Part shown: positions 1 to 7,200 of the stretch, one piece after another
How positions within the stretch are numbered: the stretch's first letter is position 1
Layout of the letters: each line of letters begins with the position of its first letter
Origin: Candidatus Saccharimonadota bacterium
GTDB taxonomy: Bacteria; Patescibacteriota; Saccharimonadia; Saccharimonadales; UBA4665
DNA: 10,135 nt
Assembly (NCBI GenBank): GCA_027314795.1
Contig: DAHVAE010000021.1
Coordinates: 1-10,135, forward strand
Reading direction: 5' to 3'
Made by a program: the position numbers and the translations under genes
The notes under the pieces: generated by a model
What the model was told of the DNA's origin: nothing
The model's database searches: none
The model's input: the letters and a program-made list of their open reading frames with translations, nothing else

Positions 1-42
1 GCAGTTAACTATTAGTTGAGTAGCTAGATAGTTTCATAATTT

Positions 43-444
43 TTAAAAGTGATTTTCTACTAGTAACTTTTTTCTTAGTGCTGCAAAATGATAACTTTTC
101 ACCATTGCATGCTTTACGCCCCTTCGGATCCCGTTCATTAGTATCATTTCATCTAAAGAATTTACAGCCTCCCTGTTCATGTCAGGAAGCTCGCTACAAA
201 AATGTTGGAATCGTTCTGAGCATTTCTGACGAAGTTCATTATGCCAGTCAGCCAGGCCCTGAGCTTCTTGTCCTATTGTGTCTGAGTGTTCAAAAAAAGA
301 AGGTGCCACTAACCCCGTAATTATAGCAATAGCATCTGTCCTTGGCATTCCTGTTTCAATTAATGCTGGAATTACGTATGCATCGTTGGTAAATTGACAG
401 CTAAGTCTGTCTGTAGCATCGGCAGTTTCGAATGAGGTATTCAT
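43..444 (-). CDS. Hypothetical protein, 133 aa, unknown function
   Basis: I do not recognise this protein. It is a soluble-looking, probably mostly helical polypeptide with no signal peptide or membrane segment. It has three cysteines: one near the N-terminus and two in a central charged stretch (KCSERFQHFC). The C-terminus is basic. The start at 444 is supported by a promoter rather than a ribosome binding site: a TACAAT box lies 8 bases upstream of the ATG, so the mRNA should begin at or next to the start codon. The gene follows the PilB-type ATPase gene on the same strand with a 45-base gap that holds this promoter, so it may be transcribed alone as well as by read-through. A link to pili is only positional. 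The reading frame is intact and ends in TAA. Confidence 0.7.
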   Translation of the reverse strand: MNTSFETADATDRLSCQFTNDAYVIPALIETGMPRTDAIAIITGLVAPSFFEHSDTIGQEAQGLADWHNELRQKCSERFQHFCSELPDMNREAVNSLDEMILMNGIRRGVKHAMVKSYHFAALRKKLLVENHF

Positions 445-452
445 AGATGCAT

Positions 453-481
453 ATTGTACAACCTAAAAGATTAACAAGCAA
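453..481 (-). promoter_or_regulatory. Sigma-70-type promoter for the 133-aa gene, leaderless geometry
   Basis: On the minus strand TTGCTT (476-481) is followed by exactly 17 bases and then TACAAT (453-458), which matches the -10 consensus at 5 of 6 bases. The -35 box keeps only the TTG. The ATG at 444 begins 8 bases after the -10 box, so the predicted transcript has almost no leader. No Shine-Dalgarno sequence lies at normal distance; an AGG sits about 17 bases away, too far to help. Confidence 0.5.
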
Positions 482-489
482 AATACTAT

Positions 490-2097
490 CTAACCGACAA
501 CCCTGAACATTTCTTCAAGTGTTGTCAGCCCGGCAATAACTTTAAGAGCAGCATCTTGAATCATCGTAGCCATGCCACTGTTTATTGCTGCCGCTTCGAT
601 TTGTGGTGCGGTCACACGTTTATCTGTTGAGGTTAGTATTGATCTGATATCGTCAGACATTAAGAATTGTTCACGAATTGCTATCTGGCCTTTATAGCCG
701 TAAGGATTAGCTGCTGTCGCTAATGGTTTAAATAGTTCTAAGTTATTCAAGTCTGGCCTTTGAACATTGGCAGGCAAACCGTTAATTATTTCATTAAGTC
801 TATTTAGTTCGTCTGCAGTTGCCTGGTATGCCTGTTTAGAACTTGGGTCTAGGCTTCGAACTAATCTTTGAGCCATTACTAGACGGATAGCTGATATATA
901 CAGCGGGTTTTGATTAATTATGTCTGCCAGGCGAGTAATGGCAGCAGCAGCTGAATTTGCATGAAAGGTGCTTAAGACCAAGTGGCCAGTCATGGCGGCT
1001 TGCAAGGCAGCTCTCGCTGTATCCATATCCCTTATCTCGCCAACCATGATAATATCTGGGTCTAGCCTTAAAACAGCTCTTAACTGATCAGCGAAAATAG
1101 ACTCGTTAGCTTCTTCTGAGGTTTTAACTGATATCTGCGTAATGCCTTTAAACTGGTATTCAACCGGGTCCTCAATAGTGATGATTTTCCTCTCTTCGTT
1201 GGATAGCGACTGAAGCATTGAATAAAGGGTAGTAGTTTTACCTGACCCTGTCGGACCAACAATCATGACTAAGCCACTTGGTTTAGAGATAATACCATCA
1301 ACTACTGCTCGTTCTGTCTGAGATAAGCCTAGTTTATCGAGATTATACATCGATTCGTTTAAGTTAAATAACCTCATGACTACGTCCATAGAGTGGATCG
1401 TCTGAACAGTTTCGAGCCTGACGTTAACTTCAACGTGAGATTTATCTGCCATGGTAACTGATTGGGAGATATGGCCCTGCTGGGCTTCTTTAGACGAAGT
1501 TGAGATGTCACCGGCATTAGCAATTGCCGATAACAAGACTCGGTATTTGTCATAAGTTAGATTGGCTATGGGATGAAGCACGCCGTCAATACGAAAACGG
1601 ATCCTAACCCCATTGACCTGAGATTCAAGGTGGATATCCGAAGCGTTTAAACGGTGGGCCTGCTGAACCAGGTAGGCAAGCATGTCGTTAGCTTTAATTT
1701 GATTTAAAATATTAGATATCTCAACGACCATTTGATCGCTAGATGCGCTAGATAATTCGATCTCTTTATAGGTAATCTTTGGCGGCGGGTCATAGAGGTT
1801 AAGGTAATCATTAAACCCATTGTCTGAGATTAGGGCTGTTTTCAGTCGCTGATCGTTATATGTCTGATTTAGCCAGTTAAGCGTTTGTTGGGACGTAGTT
1901 GTTGTTATACCAAACAAAATGTTACTTTTGTCGGCCTGAATTGGTACGACCCTGAGTTGTTTAATCTGTGGAGTCGATAATATATCACTGTATAATGTTT
2001 TATTAGTAATCTTAGAGGTGTCAACGTAATTTAGCCCTAGTACTCGAGCTCGCCTTTCGGTTGATTGTTCTTCATCTAGCCTGGCGTCTTGACTCAT
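490..2097 (-). CDS. pilB: PilB/GspE-family type IV pilus or type II secretion assembly ATPase, cysteine-free
   Basis: This is a cytoplasmic hexameric ATPase of the kind that powers extension of type IV pilus-like fibres. Residues about 10-105 form an MshEN-like N-terminal domain. The N2 domain follows (ASDIHLE at 152-158, arginine-rich RIRFRIDG at 165-172). The motor then shows the Walker A GPTGSGKT (281-288), the Asp box TIEDPVEY (307-314), Walker B DPDIIMVGEIRD (346-357) and the His box GHLVLSTFHA (371-380). At 535 residues it is near full family length. It is odd that the zinc-binding tetracysteine insertion expected around 415-470 is present as a segment but has no cysteine; the whole protein has none. 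The flanking MAQRLVR and GYKGQ anchors are kept. No other pilus gene is in the window, so a paralogue with a specialised role is possible. The start at 2097 fits a TATAAT box 7 bases upstream. PilB versus GspE cannot be settled here. Confidence 0.88.
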   Translation of the reverse strand: MSQDARLDEEQSTERRARVLGLNYVDTSKITNKTLYSDILSTPQIKQLRVVPIQADKSNILFGITTTTSQQTLNWLNQTYNDQRLKTALISDNGFNDYLNLYDPPPKITYKEIELSSASSDQMVVEISNILNQIKANDMLAYLVQQAHRLNASDIHLESQVNGVRIRFRIDGVLHPIANLTYDKYRVLLSAIANAGDISTSSKEAQQGHISQSVTMADKSHVEVNVRLETVQTIHSMDVVMRLFNLNESMYNLDKLGLSQTERAVVDGIISKPSGLVMIVGPTGSGKTTTLYSMLQSLSNEERKIITIEDPVEYQFKGITQISVKTSEEANESIFADQLRAVLRLDPDIIMVGEIRDMDTARAALQAAMTGHLVLSTFHANSAAAAITRLADIINQNPLYISAIRLVMAQRLVRSLDPSSKQAYQATADELNRLNEIINGLPANVQRPDLNNLELFKPLATAANPYGYKGQIAIREQFLMSDDIRSILTSTDKRVTAPQIEAAAINSGMATMIQDAALKVIAGLTTLEEMFRVVG

Positions 2098-2103
2098 GGA
2101 ACG

Positions 2104-2110
2104 TATTATA
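2104..2110. promoter_or_regulatory. Overlapping bidirectional -10 element (pilB-type gene / SpoU methyltransferase gene)
   Basis: The seven bases TATTATA read as TATTAT on the plus strand (2104-2109) and as a perfect TATAAT on the minus strand (2110-2105). Going left, 7 bases separate the box from the ATPase ATG at 2097. Going right, 8 bases separate it from an ATG at 2118. One symmetric -10 box would therefore give two divergent, essentially leaderless mRNAs. Neither side has a convincing -35 hexamer at 16-18 bases and neither gene has a Shine-Dalgarno sequence. Promoters with symmetric -10 boxes firing both ways are known in bacteria; their use to start two leaderless genes here is inferred. 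Confidence 0.6.
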
Positions 2111-2117
2111 AATGCTT

Positions 2118-2654
2118 ATGCCTAGAAGCTTAAATAAAAATTCAAGAGTTGTCTTAATTGCTCACAATATACGGAGTACTCATAATGTCGGCTCGTTATT
2201 TCGAACTGCAGAGGGTCTGGGTGTTAGCGAGTTATTATTAAGCGGTTACAGCCCCTACCCTAAATTAACTAGAGATAAGCGATTAGATTATTTAGCCATA
2301 AAACAAGAAAAGCAAATTGAGAAAACTGCTTTAGGATCTCAAAAGATGCTGCCTTGGAGAAAGATTAATAACCTAGCTGCTGAAGTTAGTAAGCTTAGAA
2401 ATGACGGTTATCAGATTGTGGGTCTGGAGCAACATAAAAGAGCCATAAATATTAAGAACTTCAGACCGAAAGACATGATTGCGGTTATTTTAGGTAACGA
2501 GACAACTGGCTTAGAGGCCGATGAAATCAAACTATGCGACCTGATTGTTGAAATACCGATGTTAGGTAAAAAGGAGTCATTTAACGTTGTTCAGGCAGCA
2601 GCCATGGCCTTGTTTGCTATCGTGCATTTAAATTCTAATGTCGATTCGCTTTAA
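2118..2654 (+). CDS. SpoU/TrmH-family (SPOUT) RNA 2'-O-methyltransferase
   Basis: This enzyme transfers a methyl group from S-adenosylmethionine to a ribose 2'-OH of tRNA or rRNA. With the start at 2118 it has 178 residues and consists of little more than the SPOUT trefoil-knot domain. Motif 1 is NIRSTHNVGSLFRTAEGLGV (17-36, with the conserved asparagine and arginine). Motif 2 is LGNETTGL (125-132). Motif 3 is IPMLGKKESFNVVQAAAMA (146-164), close to the usual IPM-G-SLNVS-AA pattern. There is no N-terminal L30e-like RNA-binding domain, so it is a minimal TrmL/TrmH-like form. The RNA target cannot be told from sequence. An in-frame ATG at 2112 exists but lies at or before the predicted transcription start, so 2118 is preferred. 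The gene is divergent from the ATPase gene and has no same-strand partner. Confidence 0.87.
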   Translation: MPRSLNKNSRVVLIAHNIRSTHNVGSLFRTAEGLGVSELLLSGYSPYPKLTRDKRLDYLAIKQEKQIEKTALGSQKMLPWRKINNLAAEVSKLRNDGYQIVGLEQHKRAINIKNFRPKDMIAVILGNETTGLEADEIKLCDLIVEIPMLGKKESFNVVQAAAMALFAIVHLNSNVDSL

Positions 2655-2978
2655 GCCAAGCGGGCCGTATACATAAAGTCAGTTTTACCTACAGGCCAGT
2701 AGCTTCATTTAGTTTTAGTTAGGACCCAATATGTCTATGAACGTATCCAAATGGCAGGCTACTGTTGCGGTGCATGAATCTAAAATAAATATCCTTACCT
2801 TGAGGCAACTTGTAGGTGAAAAATAAATAACAACGAAGCCTATAATCCTACCCCGGCTTTACCATACTGTTGATAATCGGCGTTTAACAAAGAGATAAGG
2901 TATAGAACTTAGGTTATTCTAGATGCAATTCTAATGGCTATTCCAGTGTCAGAATCTAGCTGATAGTGAATATCTTGA
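2655..2978. other. 324-base stretch between convergent genes without a complete gene
   Basis: The methyltransferase gene enters from the left and the lipoprotein gene from the right. I see no intact protein gene of normal length, tRNA or clear intrinsic terminator with a U-tract. The left part (2683-2821) folds on paper into a three-way junction and is listed separately. Outside that, AAGCGGG (2658-2664) can pair with bases 2852-2859 through one bulged base, which could close a larger structure. The right part (2909-2978) reads in the minus +1 frame like a protein tail and is listed separately. A TATAAT at 2841-2846 has no -35 and no start codon behind it. Confidence 0.6.
2683..2821 (+). ncRNA. 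Candidate structured RNA, three-way junction, not a family I recognise
   Basis: Hand folding gives three adjoining helices. P1 pairs TTTTACCTACAGG (2683-2695) with 2809-2821: 13 pairs, two of them G-U. P2 pairs CAGTAGC (2697-2703) with GCTACTG (2758-2764), continues as CATTT (2706-2710) with AAATG (2749-2753), and ends in a small hairpin around 2718-2742. P3 pairs TTGC (2765-2768) with GCAA (2805-2808) and possibly GGT with ACC inside. Only base 2696 is unpaired at the junction. The G-U pairs favour the plus strand, because they would be A-C mismatches on the other. I see no signature of RNase P RNA, tmRNA, SRP RNA or a hammerhead. No convincing promoter precedes it, so it could be the 3' UTR of the methyltransferase mRNA. 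Chance pairing is not excluded. Confidence 0.3.
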
Positions 2979-3010
2979 TTAAATTTGAACTGCGTTTGGA
3001 TTAATAGCAA
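2909..3010 (-). other. Coding-like out-of-frame tail behind the lipoprotein gene (possible frameshifted C-terminus or tiny ORF)
   Basis: In the +1 frame relative to the lipoprotein, an open stretch runs across and past its stop codon (2979-2981) and ends in TAA at 2909-2911. The 25 or so residues from about 2989 onward contain QFKFNQDIHYQ followed by LDSDTGIAIRI. This looks like real protein: alternating beta-type residues and a D-x-DTG turn. It recalls the C-terminal pattern of FlaG-type proteins (a D-ETG-VIR-like strand), but the match is short. The only start-like codon is a TTG at 3010, with no promoter or Shine-Dalgarno sequence. It may be the true lipoprotein C-terminus separated by a single-base frameshift (mutation or sequencing error), a remnant of a lost gene, or chance. 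Confidence 0.3.
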
Positions 3011-3620
3011 TGTTGTTATCGTTGCTTATATGATCTATGGTGGTTTCAACCTCGCCGACTACTTGTTTATATATGCTGCGAGCCTCTGCTGGGCTCGTGG
3101 TAACTTTCAGCGGAATTGAACCTGGGCTAGCCTGAGTTTCTACTGTCGTTTGGTTTTTTTCGCTAATACTAAATTCGCTACTTGAGGACACGTACTGGTA
3201 GTAAGTTGCTTCCCATCTACCGTTAACTTCTTTACCTAAGTCATAAGCAGCTTCAGGTTTTGTGTTCTTAAGGTCTGCTCCAGGATTATAAAAAGTCACA
3301 TCTATACCTTCGACCGCACTCGTACTATACTTGTTAGTCGGTAAGCCTTTTGCATTGGTTTTAGTAGGATAGGTTACCTGAAGTTCGATTTGTGTATCGT
3401 TAGGTAAAACTGACACCCAATTCTTTTCAATAGCACCGATATTAACGGCTGTAGAGCCGACAAATGAAGTGTTGCTTGTGCTCAGCCCATCTATCTGTGA
3501 TTGTATTCTTACCTCGACCGAGCTAGAAGAAGGTTTAGCTTCGCCACATGCTGTAATGCCGATACCTGCCGCTAGCCCAGCTGCTAAGACTTTGCCAACT
3601 TTCTCAAATGTCTTTTTCAT
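2979..3620 (-). CDS. Predicted surface lipoprotein, 213 aa, unknown function
   Basis: The N-terminus is a type II signal peptide: MKK, then a hydrophobic stretch rich in Ala, Gly and Val, ending in a lipobox ITAC with the lipidated cysteine at residue 25. The mature protein starts CGEAKPSSSS, a serine-rich linker, followed by about 170 residues that look beta-rich and extracellular (many T, V, Y, N and S, few hydrophobic runs). It should sit on the outer face of the cytoplasmic membrane. I recognise no domain. A longer frame opens at 3698, but its first 26 residues spoil the signal peptide and would include the promoter; the start at 3620 has a TATAAT box 7 bases upstream with an extended TGT. 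The extreme C-terminus may be altered: the +1 frame continues in a protein-like way past the stop. The gene stands alone, convergent with the methyltransferase gene. Confidence 0.75.
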   Translation of the reverse strand: MKKTFEKVGKVLAAGLAAGIGITACGEAKPSSSSVEVRIQSQIDGLSTSNTSFVGSTAVNIGAIEKNWVSVLPNDTQIELQVTYPTKTNAKGLPTNKYSTSAVEGIDVTFYNPGADLKNTKPEAAYDLGKEVNGRWEATYYQYVSSSSEFSISEKNQTTVETQASPGSIPLKVTTSPAEARSIYKQVVGEVETTIDHISNDNNIAINPNAVQI

Positions 3621-3627
3621 TATGTAT

Positions 3628-3636
3628 ATTATAACA
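3628..3636 (-). promoter_or_regulatory. Extended -10 promoter of the lipoprotein gene, leaderless geometry
   Basis: On the minus strand TGT directly precedes a perfect TATAAT (3628-3633), an extended -10 (TGn) promoter that can do without a good -35, and none is seen. The ATG at 3620 starts 7 bases after the box, so transcription should begin at the start codon itself. Confidence 0.6.
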
Positions 3637-3780
3637 CAGTTGTTCAGCATATGCCACATTGTTGTGGCGGCGACTATACCTACACGTACTGTAAGCAATA
3701 TTTAAGTGCTTCATTTGTATGTAAATTTTGTTAGTCTTCGATAGTCTCACGGAGAGTGCCCTAAATAGCGTTTGATAAGG

Positions 3781-3786
3781 TATAAT
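3781..3786 (+). promoter_or_regulatory. -10 box upstream of the 3808 membrane-protein gene
   Basis: A perfect TATAAT lies 21 bases before the ATG at 3808. The expected transcription start is about 3793, giving a leader of about 15 bases that ends in AAAGAAA, at best a poor Shine-Dalgarno sequence. No -35 hexamer is evident. The box rules out the upstream TTG at 3772 as a start for this transcript. Confidence 0.45.
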
Positions 3787-3807
3787 ATAACTAAACTATT
3801 AAAGAAA

Positions 3808-4218
3808 ATGACTTTAGTAAAAACAAAACATCGCACTACGGTTAATCAACGAAAAGTGACTGGTTCGCATCACCGTAAAAGTGGCAAGTATTTAAAGCCA
3901 TATTGGCCGTACTTACCAATAATCCTTATCTTAGGTGGCGCCTTTATAGCTAACGATTATCTGCCAAGGTCCTTTAGCAATAGTTTTGTTACAACTACCA
4001 ATAGCGCCCGAATAGACTCAATAATCGGTAGCCACAACAGCTTACTTATCGGTTTAATGACCGGCTCATTAGTCCTGTTAATTGTTTGGTTGGCCTTTCG
4101 CCACTTGCGAATATTTAAAAAGTTAGTCCTTGAAGGTGAGCAAATTGTTACTCGTAACTTCATGCTCGATATTGTTTTCGCTTTATTTATTGCTGGGCTT
4201 TATATAATGCTACGTTAA
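3808..4218 (+). CDS. Small membrane protein, 136 aa, resembling the ends of a CAP-domain membrane protein
   Basis: A basic, histidine-containing N-terminus (about residues 1-30) leads to three hydrophobic segments: a first one starting with PYWPYLPIIL (about 32-50), a second at about 79-101 (LLIGLMTGSLVLLIVWL) and a third near the C-terminus (LDIVFALFIAGLYIML). From memory, the opening wording (histidines, then PYWPYLP) and the closing wording (basic residues, GE-IV, LDIV) resemble the two ends of CAP/SCP-domain membrane proteins of Saccharibacteria and relatives. Here the two ends are joined by only about 25 residues and no CAP domain is present. This resemblance is unverified. The start at 3808 is chosen because the promoter -10 box lies inside the longer frame that begins at TTG 3772. 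The stop overlaps the dnaE stop: the four bases TTAA at 4215-4218 hold both. Function is unknown. Confidence 0.68.
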   Translation: MTLVKTKHRTTVNQRKVTGSHHRKSGKYLKPYWPYLPIILILGGAFIANDYLPRSFSNSFVTTTNSARIDSIIGSHNSLLIGLMTGSLVLLIVWLAFRHLRIFKKLVLEGEQIVTRNFMLDIVFALFIAGLYIMLR

Positions 4219-7200
4219 TTTAGAGCAAGGTTTTCAACTCCGACAAGCTCTTTTAATCTTCCCAAGGCTTCTTGGTTTGAATGGTCGAACCCCTTAGGTA
4301 GTCTAATAGCCTGGCGAGCATTTATCTCGTCTAAAACTAAAATTACCTTGGTGTCACCAAGGTATTTGTCTATGGTGTTTTTAAGATTAGTTAGTAGCCG
4401 GTCGTCAGAAGTATCTTTGAGTTTGATATATAACTTAAGATCATCTTTAGCCTTAAGATTACCGTCGTCTTCGGCCTCTTTGGTCGCTTCATTAGCTATT
4501 TGTTCAATGCTCTCTAGGACTAGGCTTTTTTGATTATCGTTTACAGACGAAGTTCTTGAAGACACTCTGGCATGAAAAAGATATATTTTGTCTCTTGATA
4601 AATAACTCATGAATTTAGCGTAAACTTTAGGGAATACCACCATTTCAAGTTCGCTAGTCATATCTTCAATTCGCATAAAAGCCATACGTTGACCTTTTTT
4701 AGTGTTTACCTCTTTCAGCTCGAGGATTAATCCGCCAACGGTAACAGGTGCATCATTAGTCAAGCCCTTTATCTGATTAAGCGGTAGGCAATTCTTTTTT
4801 AAATAGTTGGTTAGATCAGCCAGCGGATGCTGACTTAAATATATGCCAAGCAGCTCTCTTTCCCAATTTAAATATTGCTTGTCAGTTTGTTTATTATTGT
4901 TCGTATCTAAGTCCAGTTTGGCGCTAATTAGATTGGAGTCAGTAGAGTCATTTTCATTAAAAAGGTTTAGCTGCTTCGACTCAACGACTTTTTGGTGTTT
5001 GGCAGCATAAGCTATCAGCAGGTCTATATTCTTTAGAAGCACAGATCTTTCGTAAAATCGGTCAAAGGCTCCAGTTTTAATCAGGCTTTCAAGAGCTTTC
5101 TTGTTAACTATCCTTGCATTCACTCTAGTTAGGTAGTCCTCAAGACTTGTGAATGGATTTTCACCCCGGGCTTCAACTATGGCTTCAGCAGCAGCAGCAC
5201 CAACGTTTTTAATAGCCTTAAAGCCAAACCGAATTTGGTTCTTTTTGGGTACAATACCAAATTCTACAAATGATTCGTTAATATCCGGCGCTAGAACTTC
5301 TATACCTATGTGGCGGCATTCAGCTATCTCGATAGCTAGTCTATCGATATTGTCATAATCTGTAGTCATCAGGGCTGCCATAAAAGCATCGGGGTAATGA
5401 GCTTTAAGGTAAGCCGTCCAATAAGAAATTTGGGCATAGCAGGTGGCGTGGGCTTTAGGGAATGAATAGTCCGCAAAAGGCTGAATTTGAGACCAAAGCT
5501 CTTTGGCTTGCTTTTCAGTCAAGCCTTGACGAAGAGAGCCGTCAATAAACTTAGGTTCTTCGCCTTGAAGGATATCTCGCTTTTTTTTACCGATAGCTTT
5601 ACGTACAAGGTCGGCCTCGCCTGCGGAATAGCCAGCTACTCTTTGCAGTAACTGAATAATTTGCTCTTGGTAAACCATCACTCCATAAGTGTCTTTAAGT
5701 ATTGGCTCTAGTGATTGGTGCAAGTACTTAATGCTTTTCGGATGGTTCTTGCCCTCGATAAACCGTGGAATTTCCGACAAAGGACCTGGCCGATATAAGG
5801 CATTCATGGCTATGATGTCCGTGAATATAGTTGGTTTAAGCTCTTTAAGATAACGCTTCATACCGGCTGATTCCATTTGAAAAACTCCAACTGTATCGGC
5901 TCTACGGAGTAGATCAAAGGTCTGCTTATCGTCATTGGGTAGTTCGTCAATGTTAATGGAATCTTTATATACCCTTCGGATTATTCGCTGGGCGTTTCTA
6001 ATCGTTGTTAAGTTAGACAAGCCTAAAAAGTCTATTTTAAGCAGTCCCAGCTCATCTATTGGGCCCATTGAGTATTGAGTAGCTATAACACCTTTTTGAG
6101 CCATCTCTAGAGGAGTAAAGTTGACTATATAGTCAGGTGCTATAACAACACCGGCAGCATGAACACCGTGACTTCTAATGGTGCCTTCAAGCTGCATGGC
6201 CAAGTCAAAAACCTTTTTTGCTGTTTCGTTTGTCTTGTACTCAGCTTTCAGTTGCTGATCGGATTCCAGTGACTTCTTCAGAGGTATATGTCTGCCCTGG
6301 ACTGGCAGTGGCAACATTTTGGCTAGTCGATCAGCTTCAGCGTAGGGTACCTCTAAAACTCTTGCAACATCTCTGACCGCGTTTCTAGCTGCCATCTTAC
6401 CGAAAGTGACAATGTTGGCAACTTTTTCTCTGCCGTACTTACGAACACAGTATTCAATTACTTCGTCACGACGTGTATCTTGGATATCTATGTCTATATC
6501 TGGCATCGATACCCGCGAAGGATTTAGGAACCTTTCAAACATCAAATTATATTCAAGTGGATCAACTTCGGTAATTCGTAAAGCATAAGAAACTATTGAG
6601 CCAGCCGATGATCCTCTGCCAGGACCAAAAATAACCTTATGGTTTTTACCCCAGTTAATAAAGTCTTGCACAATTAAAAAGTAACCGCTAAAACCCATGG
6701 AGTGTATAACGCTCAGTTCATACTCGGCTCGTTCGAGTATCTCTTTTGGTAGTACTTCTTTAGTCTTTTCAAGCGTCAGTTTAGCAGCTTCATCACGACT
6801 TAGCCGGCCGTAGCGCCAGGCGAGGCCGCGGTGAACAAGTAAATCTAAAAACGTCTTTTCGTTTTGGCCGGTTGGTAGTGGAAACTTAGGTATTAGTATT
6901 TTGCCTAGTGGTATAGTTACGTCAGATTTATCGGCTATTATTTTAGTGTTTTTAATTAACTCAGGGTGAGCTTTACCCCACCGTTTGATGATTTCTTTTG
7001 GATCGGTAACGTAAAGATTAAACTCACTTAGGCTCATGCGGTCTTTATCGGCTAGGAATGAGTTTGTTTGAATGCAAAGCAAAACTTCATGGGCTGTTTG
7101 GTCTTCAGGTTTTAAATAATGAGCATCACTAGTAACAACCATTGGGAGCTTGAGCTGGTCGGCAATTTTAAACAGTTGGTTATTAATGTTTTCTTGGGTT

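Noticed and set aside
7..33. AACTAT/ATAGTT inverted repeat after the 133-aa gene as a terminator
   Set aside because: Six A/T-rich pairs with a 15-base loop and no U-tract are too weak to call.
2841..2846. Perfect TATAAT on the plus strand in the gene-free gap
   Set aside because: There is no -35-like hexamer upstream and no start codon or obvious RNA behind it, so it is probably just AT-rich sequence.
3621..3698. N-terminal extension of the lipoprotein gene by 26 residues
   Set aside because: It would hide the signal peptide and include the promoter -10 box; the start at 3620 explains both the lipobox position and the promoter spacing.
4203..4208. TATAAT near the 3' end of the 3808 membrane-protein gene
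   Set aside because: It encodes part of the conserved-looking hydrophobic C-terminus and is followed only by the overlapping stop codons; no gene follows on that strand.
5581..5588. A8 run in dnaE (minus strand) giving the classic A-AAA-AAG slippery site, which could produce a shortened DnaE
   Set aside because: A -1 shift would add about nine residues and stop inside the polymerase domain. There is no upstream Shine-Dalgarno stimulator and only a tiny hairpin after it, unlike dnaX. It simply encodes a lysine-rich GKKKRD segment.
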